DNA from: Calliphora vicina
Taxonomy: Eukaryota; Arthropoda; Insecta; Diptera; Calliphoridae
Direction: 5' to 3'
Assembly: GCF_958450345.1 (NCBI RefSeq)
Contig: NC_088780.1
Span: forward strand, 39,517,667-39,581,666
Length of the DNA: 64,000 nucleotides
The notes beneath the pieces were generated by a model. The model had not been told where the DNA came from. It saw nothing but the letters and a program-made list of their open reading frames with translations, and made no database searches. The position numbers and the translations under genes were made by a program. Positions 1 to 10,449 of the stretch are shown piece after piece (the stretch's first letter is position 1; each line of letters opens with the position of its first letter).

Positions 1-190
1 ACTATTTTACAGGGTTTACATATACTGGTCTTAAATCTTCCCAAACGGAATTTAAAATATCCCAAAATGTTTATTTCAAAACAAAAATTTCTTGTTAATG
101 TTGCACATTTTGTAATTTCTAATTACTTTAATATTCAGAAAACATTTCTTCAATACACTTGAAACTTTTCAATTTAAATTTATTAATATA

Positions 191-240
191 CTAGCTAAAC
201 CCCGGTGTGCTTCGCTTCCTATACCGTAATGATTTACAAT
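191..240 (-). mobile_element. Helitron-like 3' terminus (minus orientation)
   Basis: Read on the minus strand the sequence ends in a GC-richer hairpin-like stretch followed by CTAG with a flanking T, as Helitron 3' ends do (CTRR, insertion between A and T). The same end type is seen at 30954 and 46965. The 5' end of this copy was not found, so only the terminus is marked. Confidence 0.4.
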
Positions 241-579
241 ATATTTAATTTATCTTTAATTAGTTTCTAATGTAATAAAAAGTACATTATTTATTTCATA
301 TTTTCTAACCTTAATGTGAATTGTAATAAAATAGAAAAGTTTAGAACAAAAAAAACAATATCCTATATACAATTGCAAATGCTAAGCAAATAGGAAACTA
401 CAATCGGTTAAAATCAAATGGCATTTACAAAGTTATCATCGAAATACTTGGAAGCAATACATCTGTCCTTTAATACATGCCAGTTAGTTTTTTATGTTTA
501 ATTCTCTCACAAGTGTTTTTAATTGTTATACTTTGGAACAGAGCATAGAGATATGCAAGAAATGACAGTTCTCAAAAAA

Positions 580-670
580 GTAATATCGAACCGTATGATC
601 ATTTTGACATTCTACAACCACTTTTCAATTGTTGTGGTTTAGAGAGCGAGAGAAAAAATACAATTTTCAA
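580..670. repeat. Interspersed repeat shared with 26.53-28.68 kb
   Basis: A segment starting TATCGAACCGTATG and running through the ACCACTTTTCA..TTGTGGTTT motifs recurs at 26537-26556 and 28619-28680, where it is split by the fold-back element. This is therefore a dispersed repeat; its family is not recognised. Confidence 0.5.
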
Positions 671-1595
671 AAGTCAAATTTACATATATTTGTCCTTCTT
701 TGCAAACCACAGCCATTTTAACCAGTTTCTTTTGTTTGTTTTCTGTTATATTGGAACCAGCTGATTCATATCTGTGTAATCTGTGAAACAGAGTTTAAAT
801 TTTCGGTATTGAAAATTAAACAAATTAAAAATTAACACAATTTTATAAAACACTTACACATTTTTGTTACTAATTCACATTTAGAATTAGGTAATTTTTC
901 ATTAACACATGTTTAGAGTTAGGTACTATTTAGAGTATCCAAAACCCAAACCGAAAACCGGTTTTTTCATCTTTGTAAACTCGACCGGTTTCGGTTTTCT
1001 TAAACATTTCGGTTTTTTGAAAAACCGATTTTTGTAAGACTTTTAACCGGTTTTATGAAACATATTTTCAAAAGCTCATTTAAACATATTTTTGAAAAAT
1101 TATGATACCATTTTTTAAAATATTAATTAATCAATAGAAAATTGTAGCATTTTACAATATTTCGTGAAATATATAAAATTATTGTCTTAAGAATTCAAAA
1201 ATTTTAAATTAGCGTATTTTTCATATTGAATAAAAATTTAATATAAACCGGGCTTTTTGAAGACAAAAACCGAAAACGGATAATCGGTTTTTTTAAAAGA
1301 TAAAAATCAAAACCGGTTTTTTCAAAGCACACCTTTTCCGTTAAACCGGAAACCGGTTTTTACTGTTGCCAAAAAGTCGGAATACTTCTAAAACTGTTTA
1401 GCTTATTGAAAAACTTAAAAAACCGAAATTCCGCAATAAAATTAACTTTAAGTAAGAAACCTTTCCACTGCGCAAGTGGTTTTAGAAATATATATTTTTT
1501 TTTTTGGAAAAAAAAATATTTTTTTATAAAAGTGTAAAGTTATTATTCAAATTGAATAGAATGTAATTGCACCATGAATTATTACAAGAAATATT

Positions 1596-1667
1596 CATTC
1601 CCACGACAGCCAGTTCTACGCACCGGAATGACCCGAGTTCACTCGGCCAAGGGCTGATACAACAACA
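1596..1667 (+). mobile_element. 5'-truncated non-LTR retroposon or SINE tail with (CAA)n end
   Basis: A GC-richer 72-bp insert ending in a CAACAACAA tail is bracketed by the direct repeat ACAAGAAATATT (1584-1595 and 1668-1679). A 12-bp target duplication plus a simple CAA tail is the signature of target-primed retroposition. No coding sequence remains, so the family cannot be named. Confidence 0.5.
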
Positions 1668-1892
1668 ACAAGAAATATTGAATTCTATGCAAAAGTAACC
1701 TTTGAAAGAAGTTACAATTAAGTAAAATAAATGTTTATGAAATTAAGTTGATTTTTTAAAATTAAATTAATTCGAAGCAATATTTATTCTTATAATCCTT
1801 AAAGTATGCTTCAAAAAAGCTAGCAATTAAAATATTAACAGTACAGTCCAACAAAATACCTTTATTAACTAAATTTTTTTTCTCATTTACAG

Positions 1893-1993
1893 CCATTTTA
1901 ACTTACTGTTGGTGTGTTGTATACAGTGAATATACAATTCTCGCTGAAGAAAACGAAAGAGGACGCTACAACAAGCAACCTTATAGACGTTAA
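1893..1993 (+). CDS. Candidate last coding exon of an upstream gene (membrane-protein-like C-terminus)
   Basis: A pyrimidine-rich tract ending TTTACAG precedes an open segment that begins with two bases of a split codon. It encodes 32 residues: a short hydrophobic Cys/Trp/Val-rich start (ILTYCWCVVYSEY) and then a charged tail ending NKQPYRR before TAA. An AATAAA lies about 12 bases past the stop. This resembles the last transmembrane turn and cytosolic tail of a small membrane protein whose earlier exons lie upstream of the window or in unrecognised small exons. No homolog is identified. The call rests on splice-site quality and the composition of the peptide. Confidence 0.4.
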
Positions 1994-2738
1994 GTTAAGA
2001 ACAATAAAAAAAACTAAACTTAATTCTTAATTATTAACAATTTTAATATTTATTATTTTTTTATTTTGTAATGAATTTATTGTTAAGCCAAAAAAAACTA
2101 AAATAACTGATTAATTATAATAAAAAAAAGTTATAAAATTTTTTTATAAAAAAAAATTTAACTTTATTTAAACTAATATACAAAACAAATATGTAGTTAA
2201 TGTTTTTATACGTAAATTTTTTTTAACCAAATTATGAAAACCGAAACAAAATTAATTGAAATTGAGGAATCTTGTGTAAAATGTGTATTTATTTAAATAT
2301 GTTTTCTATTTAGTGATGATCTACTATTTTTATATATATGGATTTGTATGTATATTTTTTTTTAGCAAAACTTGTTTATGAAATTTTTGATATTATTTTG
2401 TGTTTGTAATTTAATTGCACTACTCATTTGTTTCTATCTGTCTAAAAATCGAATAAAAATAAAACTCAAAATTTTTGTTTTTTAGTGATGTGTTGTGTGT
2501 TTTATTTAATTAGAAAATATAGGGTTTTCTTTTGTTTTAAATTGGACACTAACGTTATTGAAACCAATAATTAATTAACTTAAATGCAACATAAAAATTT
2601 TATAAATAACTGCATCTTGAGAGATACAACAAAATAATTGTTGGTTGTGTATGGATGTGTTTTTTGTTTGTTTTTATTTAACTAATTCAAGTCTTTTTAT
2701 ATTGTGATTTATGAGTTTTTTTTTTGTATGATTAAATC
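1994..2738. other. Gap between candidate exon and MANF stop
   Basis: AT-rich sequence with several AATAAA-type signals on both strands, including a minus-strand AAATAAAA near 2675 suitable for ending MANF transcripts. The two genes would converge here. No coding potential was seen. Confidence 0.5.
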
Positions 2739-5368
2739 TTATAATTCAGTTTTAACATATTTGGGTTTCAGTTCTTCTATTCTTTTAATGAAATCGGTCT
2801 TTTCCAAACAACCGTCACATTCTTCATCCCAGTCGTTGAGAATTTTCTTCAGGTCACGTACTTTGAGCTTTTTCAAATCGACGGCATTCAAGTCAATTTG
2901 TTTCTCTGGAAAAAAAGAATAGAAATATGGAAAATTAATATTACACTGATCTGGGGTAATTACATTTAAAAATTTATCAAAAATCTGAATAGTAATGAAA
3001 TAATTATGGATTGTTCCAAAATAAATTTATAAATAAACGTACATATTTGGCTAATTTCACTATAACCTAATTTCACAAACAACGATAATTTAACAAAAGT
3101 AGCAAATTCATTTCATTTATCACAATTCAATAATATAAAGCCATAATAATGGCCAAAATAACAATATTACATAGTAAAACAATAATACCTGAGTATATAA
3201 TTCTCAAAAAATTATAATTTCACAAAAAAACATGTTCGTCGTAGTATTACACAGTGCAACACGGAAAAAATAACCATATAAGGACACCACTACGGGATAA
3301 AAGAACAAAAAAAAGACCTGTGTCTCCCAGTTTTGCCCAAAGTCACGCTCTTTTTTATGGGCCCCCAAATATTTGGGGCCTCGGTGTAATTTTTGCAAAA
3401 AAGTGATCATTTTCTCAGGCTCTATCTCTATCATTTGATATTCATATTGTGACTTAGTGATCCAGATGTAAATAAAAAATACGTTAGAAAGGTCGTTCGA
3501 GTCCGACCATATAATACCCTACAGTAAGTGAATGAGCAGAAACTTTTTTCTTTTAAAATTTGGACAATCAAAATCGCCCATTTTCAATAGGCTTCGTCAT
3601 TGCATGTGCAAAAAGTTGATTGAAAGATCTTAAAAATTACGCACAAGGCTTACATGGATTGCCAGCTAGACAGACGGGCGGACGGACATCCTTTAATCGA
3701 CTCATAAATACATTCGGTGGGTGTTAGACTAACATAACACCCTCCCCACTACGGTGCTTATATCTTAGGCATTTGTGGGACGATTTTACCAACTTAAAGT
3801 AGCAACCGAATGATGACTATACCTGATATATTGAAGTAACAATCATGAAAGTTATTTGGGGGCTTCGCAATGTTTGTTTCAATAAACAATATCAACTCCC
3901 CTATCTATATAATACACTTTATATTACAAACAGATCGCCATACATATCGATGGTTTAATTGGAAAAGACGTATCTCGTTTTTTTCCAAAATCGGGTTTTT
4001 TACTTATTCTGGTAGACAAAACTCAAATAGATCCCCTTAAAAAATTCAGTTTCCTATGTTGACGAATAACAGATTTACAGTAATTATAAAAAAGCCCTAA
4101 GTCTTTTAAAAAATCGTTTGCAAGAAAAAACCCTAACTTATTTAAAGTGGAATGCATATTTTTTGGTTTATATTAAAGCAAACTTCTTTTCTAAAAATAT
4201 TTTTTGATATAAAACAAATTTTTAGTTGTTTTTTTTTCAATTTCACTTTCTGATATTATTGAGTTCTTTCCTTCTCCTGTAAAGTAACTAAAAGTTGAGA
4301 TACGACCTTTCTATATGGGAAGGGTATGCCCACTCAAATTACATTTTTTTTATTTTAGGGAATTAATTTTACTTTCGATCAGAATGGAATTCTGTGCCAG
4401 GGGAATTTACCATGCTATTATAAAGGGCACATTTTTAGACAGGTTTTAAAACGAAATTCTTTTATACTCCAGAAATTATGAGGCATTCACATCACCTCAA
4501 GATGAACAACTTTCATTTAAAAATGTATCTTGTTTTTAAATTTACATATTCTACAAGTTTCTTAACATTACGTTCAGCAAATTATTAATTGTTGACGGAT
4601 ATGAATATTTTGATAAAATCTCTAATTGAAAAATTTTAAAATATTTTAGGTAAATCCGCCCCTTTGTATTATAAATACATACCTATTATAACACACTATG
4701 TTTGTATGTAGTAGTTAATAAATTAAAGTTTAGTTTAATTGAATACATAATTTAAAACAAAACGTTTTTACCCTAATCTTCTAATTTTATATTTCAATAT
4801 AGGTATTATTTGCTTTTTTTCAAATTAACTTACCATAACGTAAATCACAAATTTGAGCATCCTTCTTCTTCAATTTCTCACAAACTTTATCGGCAGGCAT
4901 AGACCAACTCAATGGCTTAGACATTTCATTCAAAATGCCAGTGGCAGATTCTTCCAAGCCGCCCAAGTAGTAACACTAATTAATGACAACACAAAACATT
5001 CGCATTAAGTTATGACGTGTTACAAAACCATTCGAAAAACAATAAAATACTTACAAATCTTTGTTCCTTATTCTTTTGAGTCTTACAGAATTTTTTGAAT
5101 TCTGTTTCGATCAATTTGTAATCTTTTTTGGTGGCATCATTTAAAGATTCAGCAAAACGTCTGATAGTTTTAATGCAAACTAAAATAACAAATAAATAGA
5201 AAGTATTAAATAGAGAAATTATATATAATTTCTTTACAGGGAAATTGTAAATGGGACACACAAACAACAGGTTTACTAACCTTCACAGTCTTCTTCTTTT
5301 AAGGCCCAAGATGTTTGGGCTAAAACAGCCACTCCAATTAACATAAAATAAACTAGTTGTGATTTCAT
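2739..5368 (-). CDS. Manf: MANF (mesencephalic astrocyte-derived neurotrophic factor)
   Basis: Four coding exons, 5368-5281, 5179-5055, 4975-4834 and 2905-2739, join with consensus GT..AG sites into 173 residues, the length recalled for Drosophila Manf. Residues 1-22 are a signal peptide ending TSWA. The saposin-like N-terminal domain carries CEVC, KKFC and CYYLGG. The C-terminal SAP-like domain carries the CDGC motif. All eight family cysteines are present. The protein ends KTEL, an ER-retention-like tail comparable to RTDL in human MANF. MANF is a soluble ER and secreted chaperone-like protein induced by ER stress, which supports neurons and limits unfolded-protein toxicity (family knowledge). 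Intron 3 is 1.9 kb and holds repeat debris. The start is the first Met before the signal peptide, just after a 5' UTR splice acceptor. Confidence 0.96.
3480..3790. repeat. Interspersed repeat in MANF intron 3
   Basis: The string ACCATATAATACCCTACA near 3506 recurs in variant form (gCCATATAATACCCTACA) near 45720, each with a nearby CATTTTCAATAGGCTT segment. It also carries the CAGAC/CGGACGGACA motif run seen in the Helentron-like repeats of this window. It appears to be a degenerate non-autonomous element related to those, without coding sequence. Confidence 0.45.
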
Positions 5369-5370
5369 GT

Positions 5371-5594
5371 CTAAAATGTAACAGAGAATATTAGGTTATT
5401 TCAAGATCAATAACTAAAATTTCCTATTTCATTAATCTACTTAATAATTTATGACCGTGTTAAGAATTTTTTTTAGGCTACGTAAGCTAAAAAATTTTCA
5501 TTGACACATCATAATTTACTTTAACATTTTCAGGAACAATAATCAATCTTAAGATAATTAATTTTTCATTTGCAAAACTATGCCAGCAACTTAC
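5371..5594 (-). other. Manf: Probable 5' UTR intron of MANF
   Basis: On the minus strand a GTAAGT donor at 5594 and a TACATTTTAG acceptor ending at 5371, two bases before the MANF start codon, would remove 224 bp. The 5' UTR exon would lie upstream of 5595, probably reaching about 5700-5760. This is inferred from splice consensus only. Confidence 0.5.
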
Positions 5595-5799
5595 TTGTTT
5601 TTTATTAAATAAATATTAGTTGAAATTCTAGTAATTTCTAATAAATTCACTATTTGTTTTAACAAATTCCTAATAAATGCTTCTTCAACCGGTGAAAAAT
5701 TGAATTTAATAAAAGCAGATAAAAAATGACACGAAAAACGACACTTCTAAAGAAAGAGAGAGAGATGTGAAAAATGAGAGTCCAAAGTCACTAAATTTA

Positions 5800-7330
5800 A
5801 TAAATAACGGCTTTGGTTTAAAGTTTAATTTCTTAACATTTTTTTGCTCTAAACTAACTTTTAAATAGTTTTTTAAGTCTTATTTCATTGTCTATTAAAT
5901 ATTTATAATGTACACCACTTTATGGTTAGAAATCTTTAGGATTTTAATTCATTAAATATCATTATAATCAATAGTCATTATTTGTTAATTTTTTGCCCAA
6001 CTATGTAGTCTTAAGACGTTAAATTTTTCTCTTCAACCACGAATTGCTTTTCTATTGGTTGAATTGGCTACCACTGTTGCCAGATTTGCTGATTTATAGG
6101 CATTTTGGTGATTTGTCAATTTTAGTTCTCAAAATTACGATTTTATGAAAAATCTATATTTACACCAATTATTTCATATAATAATTTAATTAACAAATAT
6201 AATGAATACAAACTAAACCGTAATTGTTTTTGTAAAGTAGAAAATGATATATAAATATAATTTGAATTTAAAGAGCTTAAATTATTTGATTATAATAATT
6301 TAATGAATCAAAATGAAAAATGTTTGTTAAGATTTATTGTCGGCACTTTTGTGTGCCGATCTTCCAGATTTTAAACCAGAACCATACCTGATATAATGTT
6401 GTACAATTCATGTTTGTAAGTTATTGAGGGTCTTCGGAAAGTTTGACTGACTTCATAAACGCAGTTTGCAAAGCAACACTGCAAAGAAAGTCGTTTACAA
6501 GGCAAAGCAATACTTTATGGAAATACTGCTTTGTCAAAATATCCAATGACATTTTAGTACGTTTATGAACGCATAAATGTTTTTTGTTTTGAATTGCAGT
6601 GTTGCTCTGCAAACTGCGTTCAGCCTTTATTTCGCAAGACAGAAGAACATCGATATATCGACTCCGCTATTTATGTATAAGGATACTTTAAGGGTTCGCA
6701 AATGAAAAATGTGGAAAAAATTAAAAATACAAACGGAATAATAAACTTTTGTATACCTACCACTCATTTTGAATAGTATATTTTACAACATAAATTTTTT
6801 AAATATATGCATTCTTTATTGGATTGTTAGTTTTTTCTAAAAAACCGACAAATTTCACACAAAAATATGTATTTTTATTTTTTTCCGATTTTTTGACAAT
6901 TTCAAAAATATTTTGCCGATTTTTTATTACAATTTTATACCAAAATTATCTGGCAACAGTGTTCGCTATGTCAATTTGCTGCTTAATGTTGCCACATCGT
7001 AATTTATATTGTTGACATTTAGGAAGTGTTTGGTAGAAAGTAGAGTTGCCGCAGTAAAATAAACCGGATATATAAAACAGCAGTTAATTTTAAATTAAAT
7101 TTTGAGGAACATAACAAGTAAACCTAATTTAAATATAATTAAAAATGGACATTCGATAAAAATACAGGAATAAAATACTGGGTGTATGACTTAAAAATGC
7201 GGGATTTACAATATATGGCGTATCTTTTGAACACGGTTTTGGTTTTTGTATGTCATCTTGAAGGGTACATATCTGTCATTTATTCTCACTTGGTTATTGA
7301 ATATTATAGTGTAAACATATATGGGTATCT
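5800..7330. other. Gene-free stretch upstream of MANF
   Basis: AT-rich sequence with small open frames that lack codon structure or family motifs. Fragments at about 6370-6440 and 6640-6700 match the ends of the Helentron-like repeats (TCGACTCCGCTAT and the phrase around CATACCTGATATA). Nothing else is recognised. Confidence 0.45.
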
Positions 7331-7334
7331 GTCC

Positions 7335-7625
7335 AGACCATCACAGGGAACCTGTATTGAACGCAACTGATCCATTTGAAACGAGCATTGGCCGAAAAAC
7401 GGCCAGACATGAAACTGTAATATTCCATTATTCCGGTCACATGTTGCAATAACTTTTAAAAACTGTTTAGAAAGAAGTGGTTGGAATGTATTGCCTCACC
7501 CGCTTTATAGTCCAGACCTTGCATCGTCCGACTATTTGTTTCGATCGATGCAGAACGCTCTAAGAAATTGGCTTGATCCGTTCTTGGCCTCAAAATATGA
7601 GCAGTTCTTTTATTTATTAATAATT
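7335..7625 (+). pseudogene. mariner transposase relic (C-terminal part)
   Basis: Broken frames read through recognisable mariner C-terminal blocks. An early block resembles NHRGNLY..TQL, followed by a degenerate RALAEKRPD block. Then comes HPLYSPDLASSDY, equivalent to the catalytic third-acid region HPPYSPDLAPSDY, followed by LFRSMQNAL and LASKYEQFF. At least two frameshifts are needed to connect the blocks, so it cannot make active transposase. No terminal repeats were found. Confidence 0.65.
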
Positions 7626-7634
7626 AGAGTGGCA

Positions 7635-7960
7635 ATGATATGGACACCAAAGACATGTGGTTTTAAAAGGACGGCTCATGCCACAATTGACATTCTGCAC
7701 GAGCGATATGAGGACATAGTCATCTCACGTCGAGATGATGTGAACTGGCCACCGAGATCGTGCGATTTGACCCCGTTTTCTTATGGGGTTTTCTTAAGTC
7801 GAAGGTCTATTCGAATAAGCCAGAAACAAATAGCGGCACTCTAAGCCAACATAACCCATGACATCGGTCAAAGTCAACATGATTTATGCGCCAGTCATTG
7901 AAAATTGGACATTTCGGATGTGCGCACACAGCAAAGACGCGTCGGACATTTGTACTATGT
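7635..7960 (+). pseudogene. Second mariner/Tc1-type transposase relic
   Basis: Directly next to the first relic, a different transposase is recognisable from TAHATIDILHERYED, then VNWPPRSCDLTPFSY (third catalytic acid region), then IAAL, a stop, and THDIG and HDLCA blocks in other frames. It has a second DL(T/A)P motif distinct from the first relic, so these are two separate insertions or a recombinant remnant. It is frameshifted and inactive. Confidence 0.6.
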
Positions 7961-8301
7961 TATATTCCATACATAATGGCCTTTCACCAAATTTTGACCA
8001 CATATAGAATCAGTTATGTAGATTGGTGTATATGCTTATACACTATTGTTTTATTGAGGGGACGATATTTTCTGGATCCTTATAGATAGCATAGTCGATT
8101 AAATCATGTCCGTCTGTCTGTCTGTTGAAATCAACTTTCCGAAGCCCCCAAATAACTTATATACACAATTCATACATCAATATCTCCGGAATTCTTCCGG
8201 CTCGATGCGATTTAAAATCGAGAAAATCGGTCTACAAATGGCTGAGAAAAAAAGAAAAAACCAGGACAACCTCGATTTTTGACCTATAACTGGATTACTA
8301 A

Positions 8302-9013
8302 AGGCCCAACTATAATATGCATAAGCTAGCTTAAGGTAATGTCATAACCGAACGAAAAGTCTGTCAAATGCTTATGGAAATCCGAAGAAACTTTTAGATG
8401 ACCATAATGTACTTACGTGCATTCAAAACAATTTAGCTCCATTTGCACATTTATGTGCAACATGCAATTAAAAAAATACGTATTTCTTATTATTTTATCA
8501 AAATAAATTAATTTTCTTCATCCTTTTCATTTATTTCTCTATTTTCTTTGTATAAAATAAACAAACAGCTGATTCCGTACGGAATGTGCGACCAGCTTCG
8601 CACTTTGCTTAAGCAAATAAAATTTGACGAAACTTGACGAAACTCTCTTAACCTTCGCTTTACTAATACCCACCCGGGTGACCACATCGATTTTATTGGT
8701 TTAATATTTTTTTTAATTTTGTTTCGTTTTAAATGGAATTTGTACTCACTGAACAAATTCTAGAGTTCTATAGAAATTAATAGAACCATTTTAAACTTTT
8801 TATAAGGTTTTTTAAATTTTTTAAAATTTCGTTCGTCGCATATATTTATAGAAGTGTAGTGTCACCCGGGTGGGTATTGGTAAACCATGTACATAAAAAA
8901 CCATTGGTAAAGCGAAGGTTAAGTACATTATAGTTTGTCACATACATTTTATATGTATTCGCACAGTTGCTTAAGCTGACTTAAACTAGTTTATGCATAT
9001 TATAGTTGGGCCT
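8302..9013. mobile_element. PIF/Harbinger-like MITE (712 bp)
   Basis: Inverted ends start AGGCCCAACTATAATATGCA and match over about 34 bp with a few differences. They are flanked by the direct repeat TAA (8299-8301, 9014-9016). The other copies of the host repeat read CTGGATTACTAAGTCATTA with no insert, which confirms the boundaries. A 3-bp TAA target and GGCCC-type ends fit the PIF/Harbinger superfamily. There is no transposase. It contains the piggyBac-like MITE at 8652-8918. Confidence 0.7.
8652..8918. mobile_element. piggyBac-like MITE (267 bp)
   Basis: The ends read CCTTCGCTTTAC inward on both sides and are flanked by TTAA (8648-8651 and 8919-8922), the obligatory piggyBac target. A second inverted block, TACCCACCCGGGTGAC, follows directly on the left but is displaced about 30 bp inward on the right, so the right end carries an extra partial repeat. 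It is non-coding and nested inside the Harbinger-like MITE. Confidence 0.7.
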
Positions 9014-10449
9014 TAAGTCATTAATATAGACAATATGGATATCTAATTATAAGACCATAGTTAGTTGGACCTACATTGGGTCCAAATAGGAAAAAATATT
9101 TTTTTAACCCAAATTTTTTTTCGCTAAATATTAAAAATTTTTTTTCCAAAAAATAAAAAAAAAATTTAAATTTAAAAAAAAAAAATATGAATAAACAATT
9201 CGAAAATTTTTTTTCCAAAAAATTAGAAAAAACTACTTTGGAAAAAAAAATAAATTTAGTTTGCCTAAAAATATTTAAAATTTTTATTTTGAAGTATAAT
9301 TTGGTTCTCTATTATTTTTTTATTTAAATTTGAAAATAAGAAGAACTCAATGAAGGAAGTGCTTTGTTTGAAAACTGAAATTACGGAATACAGTTTTCAA
9401 AAACAGTTTCCATAGTATTGTCACTCACTGTATGTATGTATATGTAACCCTATCGTTTTGTTTTTTCTGAATCATAACATTATACATGTAAAATATTAAA
9501 CACTTTTTTATTATTTTGTAATTACTTATCATACAGACCTCGTACATCCTTCAATCAACAGGATTTATGTAAACATACCGTGGAATTTTTCTTTTCCTAC
9601 ACTATTTAACAGAATTTCTATGAATCATATTGTATGTTATTTAAGTTGAATGTAGAACTTTCAATTAATTTAACCTTTACCTCTACAAACGTGCAACTAA
9701 ATATTTATTAAGAAATGTTAAGAGAATTAAATTCGAAATTTGTATTTTTACTCTTTCTTTATTTTGCATTCACTCTGTCTTTCGCTCGCCTATAGAGATT
9801 TTATAAAATAACCAAATACTCAATACACCGGCACAAATCTACTTAGTTAAGCGCAAGAATACCACCAAGATAAACGTGAAGTGCGGACGAAAATTTATAA
9901 GATTTTAGAAAATTTTCAAAATATTTCAAAGAAAAAAATTCAAATAAAATATAAAAATTTTAACAATTTTGCCATATAAACAAAAAATACATTAATTTTA
10001 GTATTAAATAAAACAAGTGTGAACAAAATATTCCATTAAATACAAAAAAAAACGCGATTTCTTGTAACTTGGCAACCAGTAATAGAAAAATTGCCATAAC
10101 AAAACATAAAATAAATCCAATTTCGAATAAAAAAGATATACAACAAATTAATACATATTACTGCATTGAAATTTATGAATGAAATTATTAATAATAACAA
10201 CAAACACTCATTTAAAATTATAACAAATCGTTTTACAATCTAAATCATTAAACACAAACACTCGGCCAACAGATTTGTTTCTTCTTTGGCGTCTCGTTAT
10301 TGCTGTTTCTTCCACTTGGACGCTAAATTGTCGCTGAATTGTTTCTATTTTTATGAAAATAGATTATAAACAAGAAATAGATTTTTAAAATTTTTTATAT
10401 ATTGTACAGAAATATATATTTCTAAGGAAAATACCAAAAAATAAAAAAT

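Larger units (their letters stand above)
1..1892. other. Intergenic or intronic DNA without a recognisable gene
   Basis: This stretch is AT-rich with no supported coding exon. It contains a Helitron-type end at 191, a sequence around 580-665 that recurs on both sides of the fold-back element at 26.5-28.7 kb, a cluster of AACCGG-type motifs at about 945-1360, and a short CAA-tailed retroposon at 1596-1667. If the candidate exon at 1893-1993 is real, this is intron of that upstream plus-strand gene. Confidence 0.5.
8040..9330 (-). repeat. Helentron/DINE-like interspersed repeat, interrupted
   Basis: The outer sequence carries the hallmarks of the most abundant repeat of this window: a TCCTTATAGATAGC..GTCGATT phrase, the GTCCGTCTGTCTGTCTG run, CTGGATTACTAA and GTCATTAATATAGACA. 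The structure resembles Drosophila DINE-1-type non-autonomous Helentrons (known family; assignment inferred). It is split between CTGGATTACTAA and GTCATTAATA by the MITE at 8302-9013. Confidence 0.6.

Noticed and set aside
3204..3434. 76-residue minus-strand frame in the MANF intron
   Set aside because: It overlaps repeat-derived intron sequence and interrupts no splice model; no homology was recognised.
5680..5780. ER-stress response element in the MANF promoter
   Set aside because: CGTGTCA-like strings are present but none matches the CCAAT-N9-CCACG or TGACGTGG consensus well enough to annotate.
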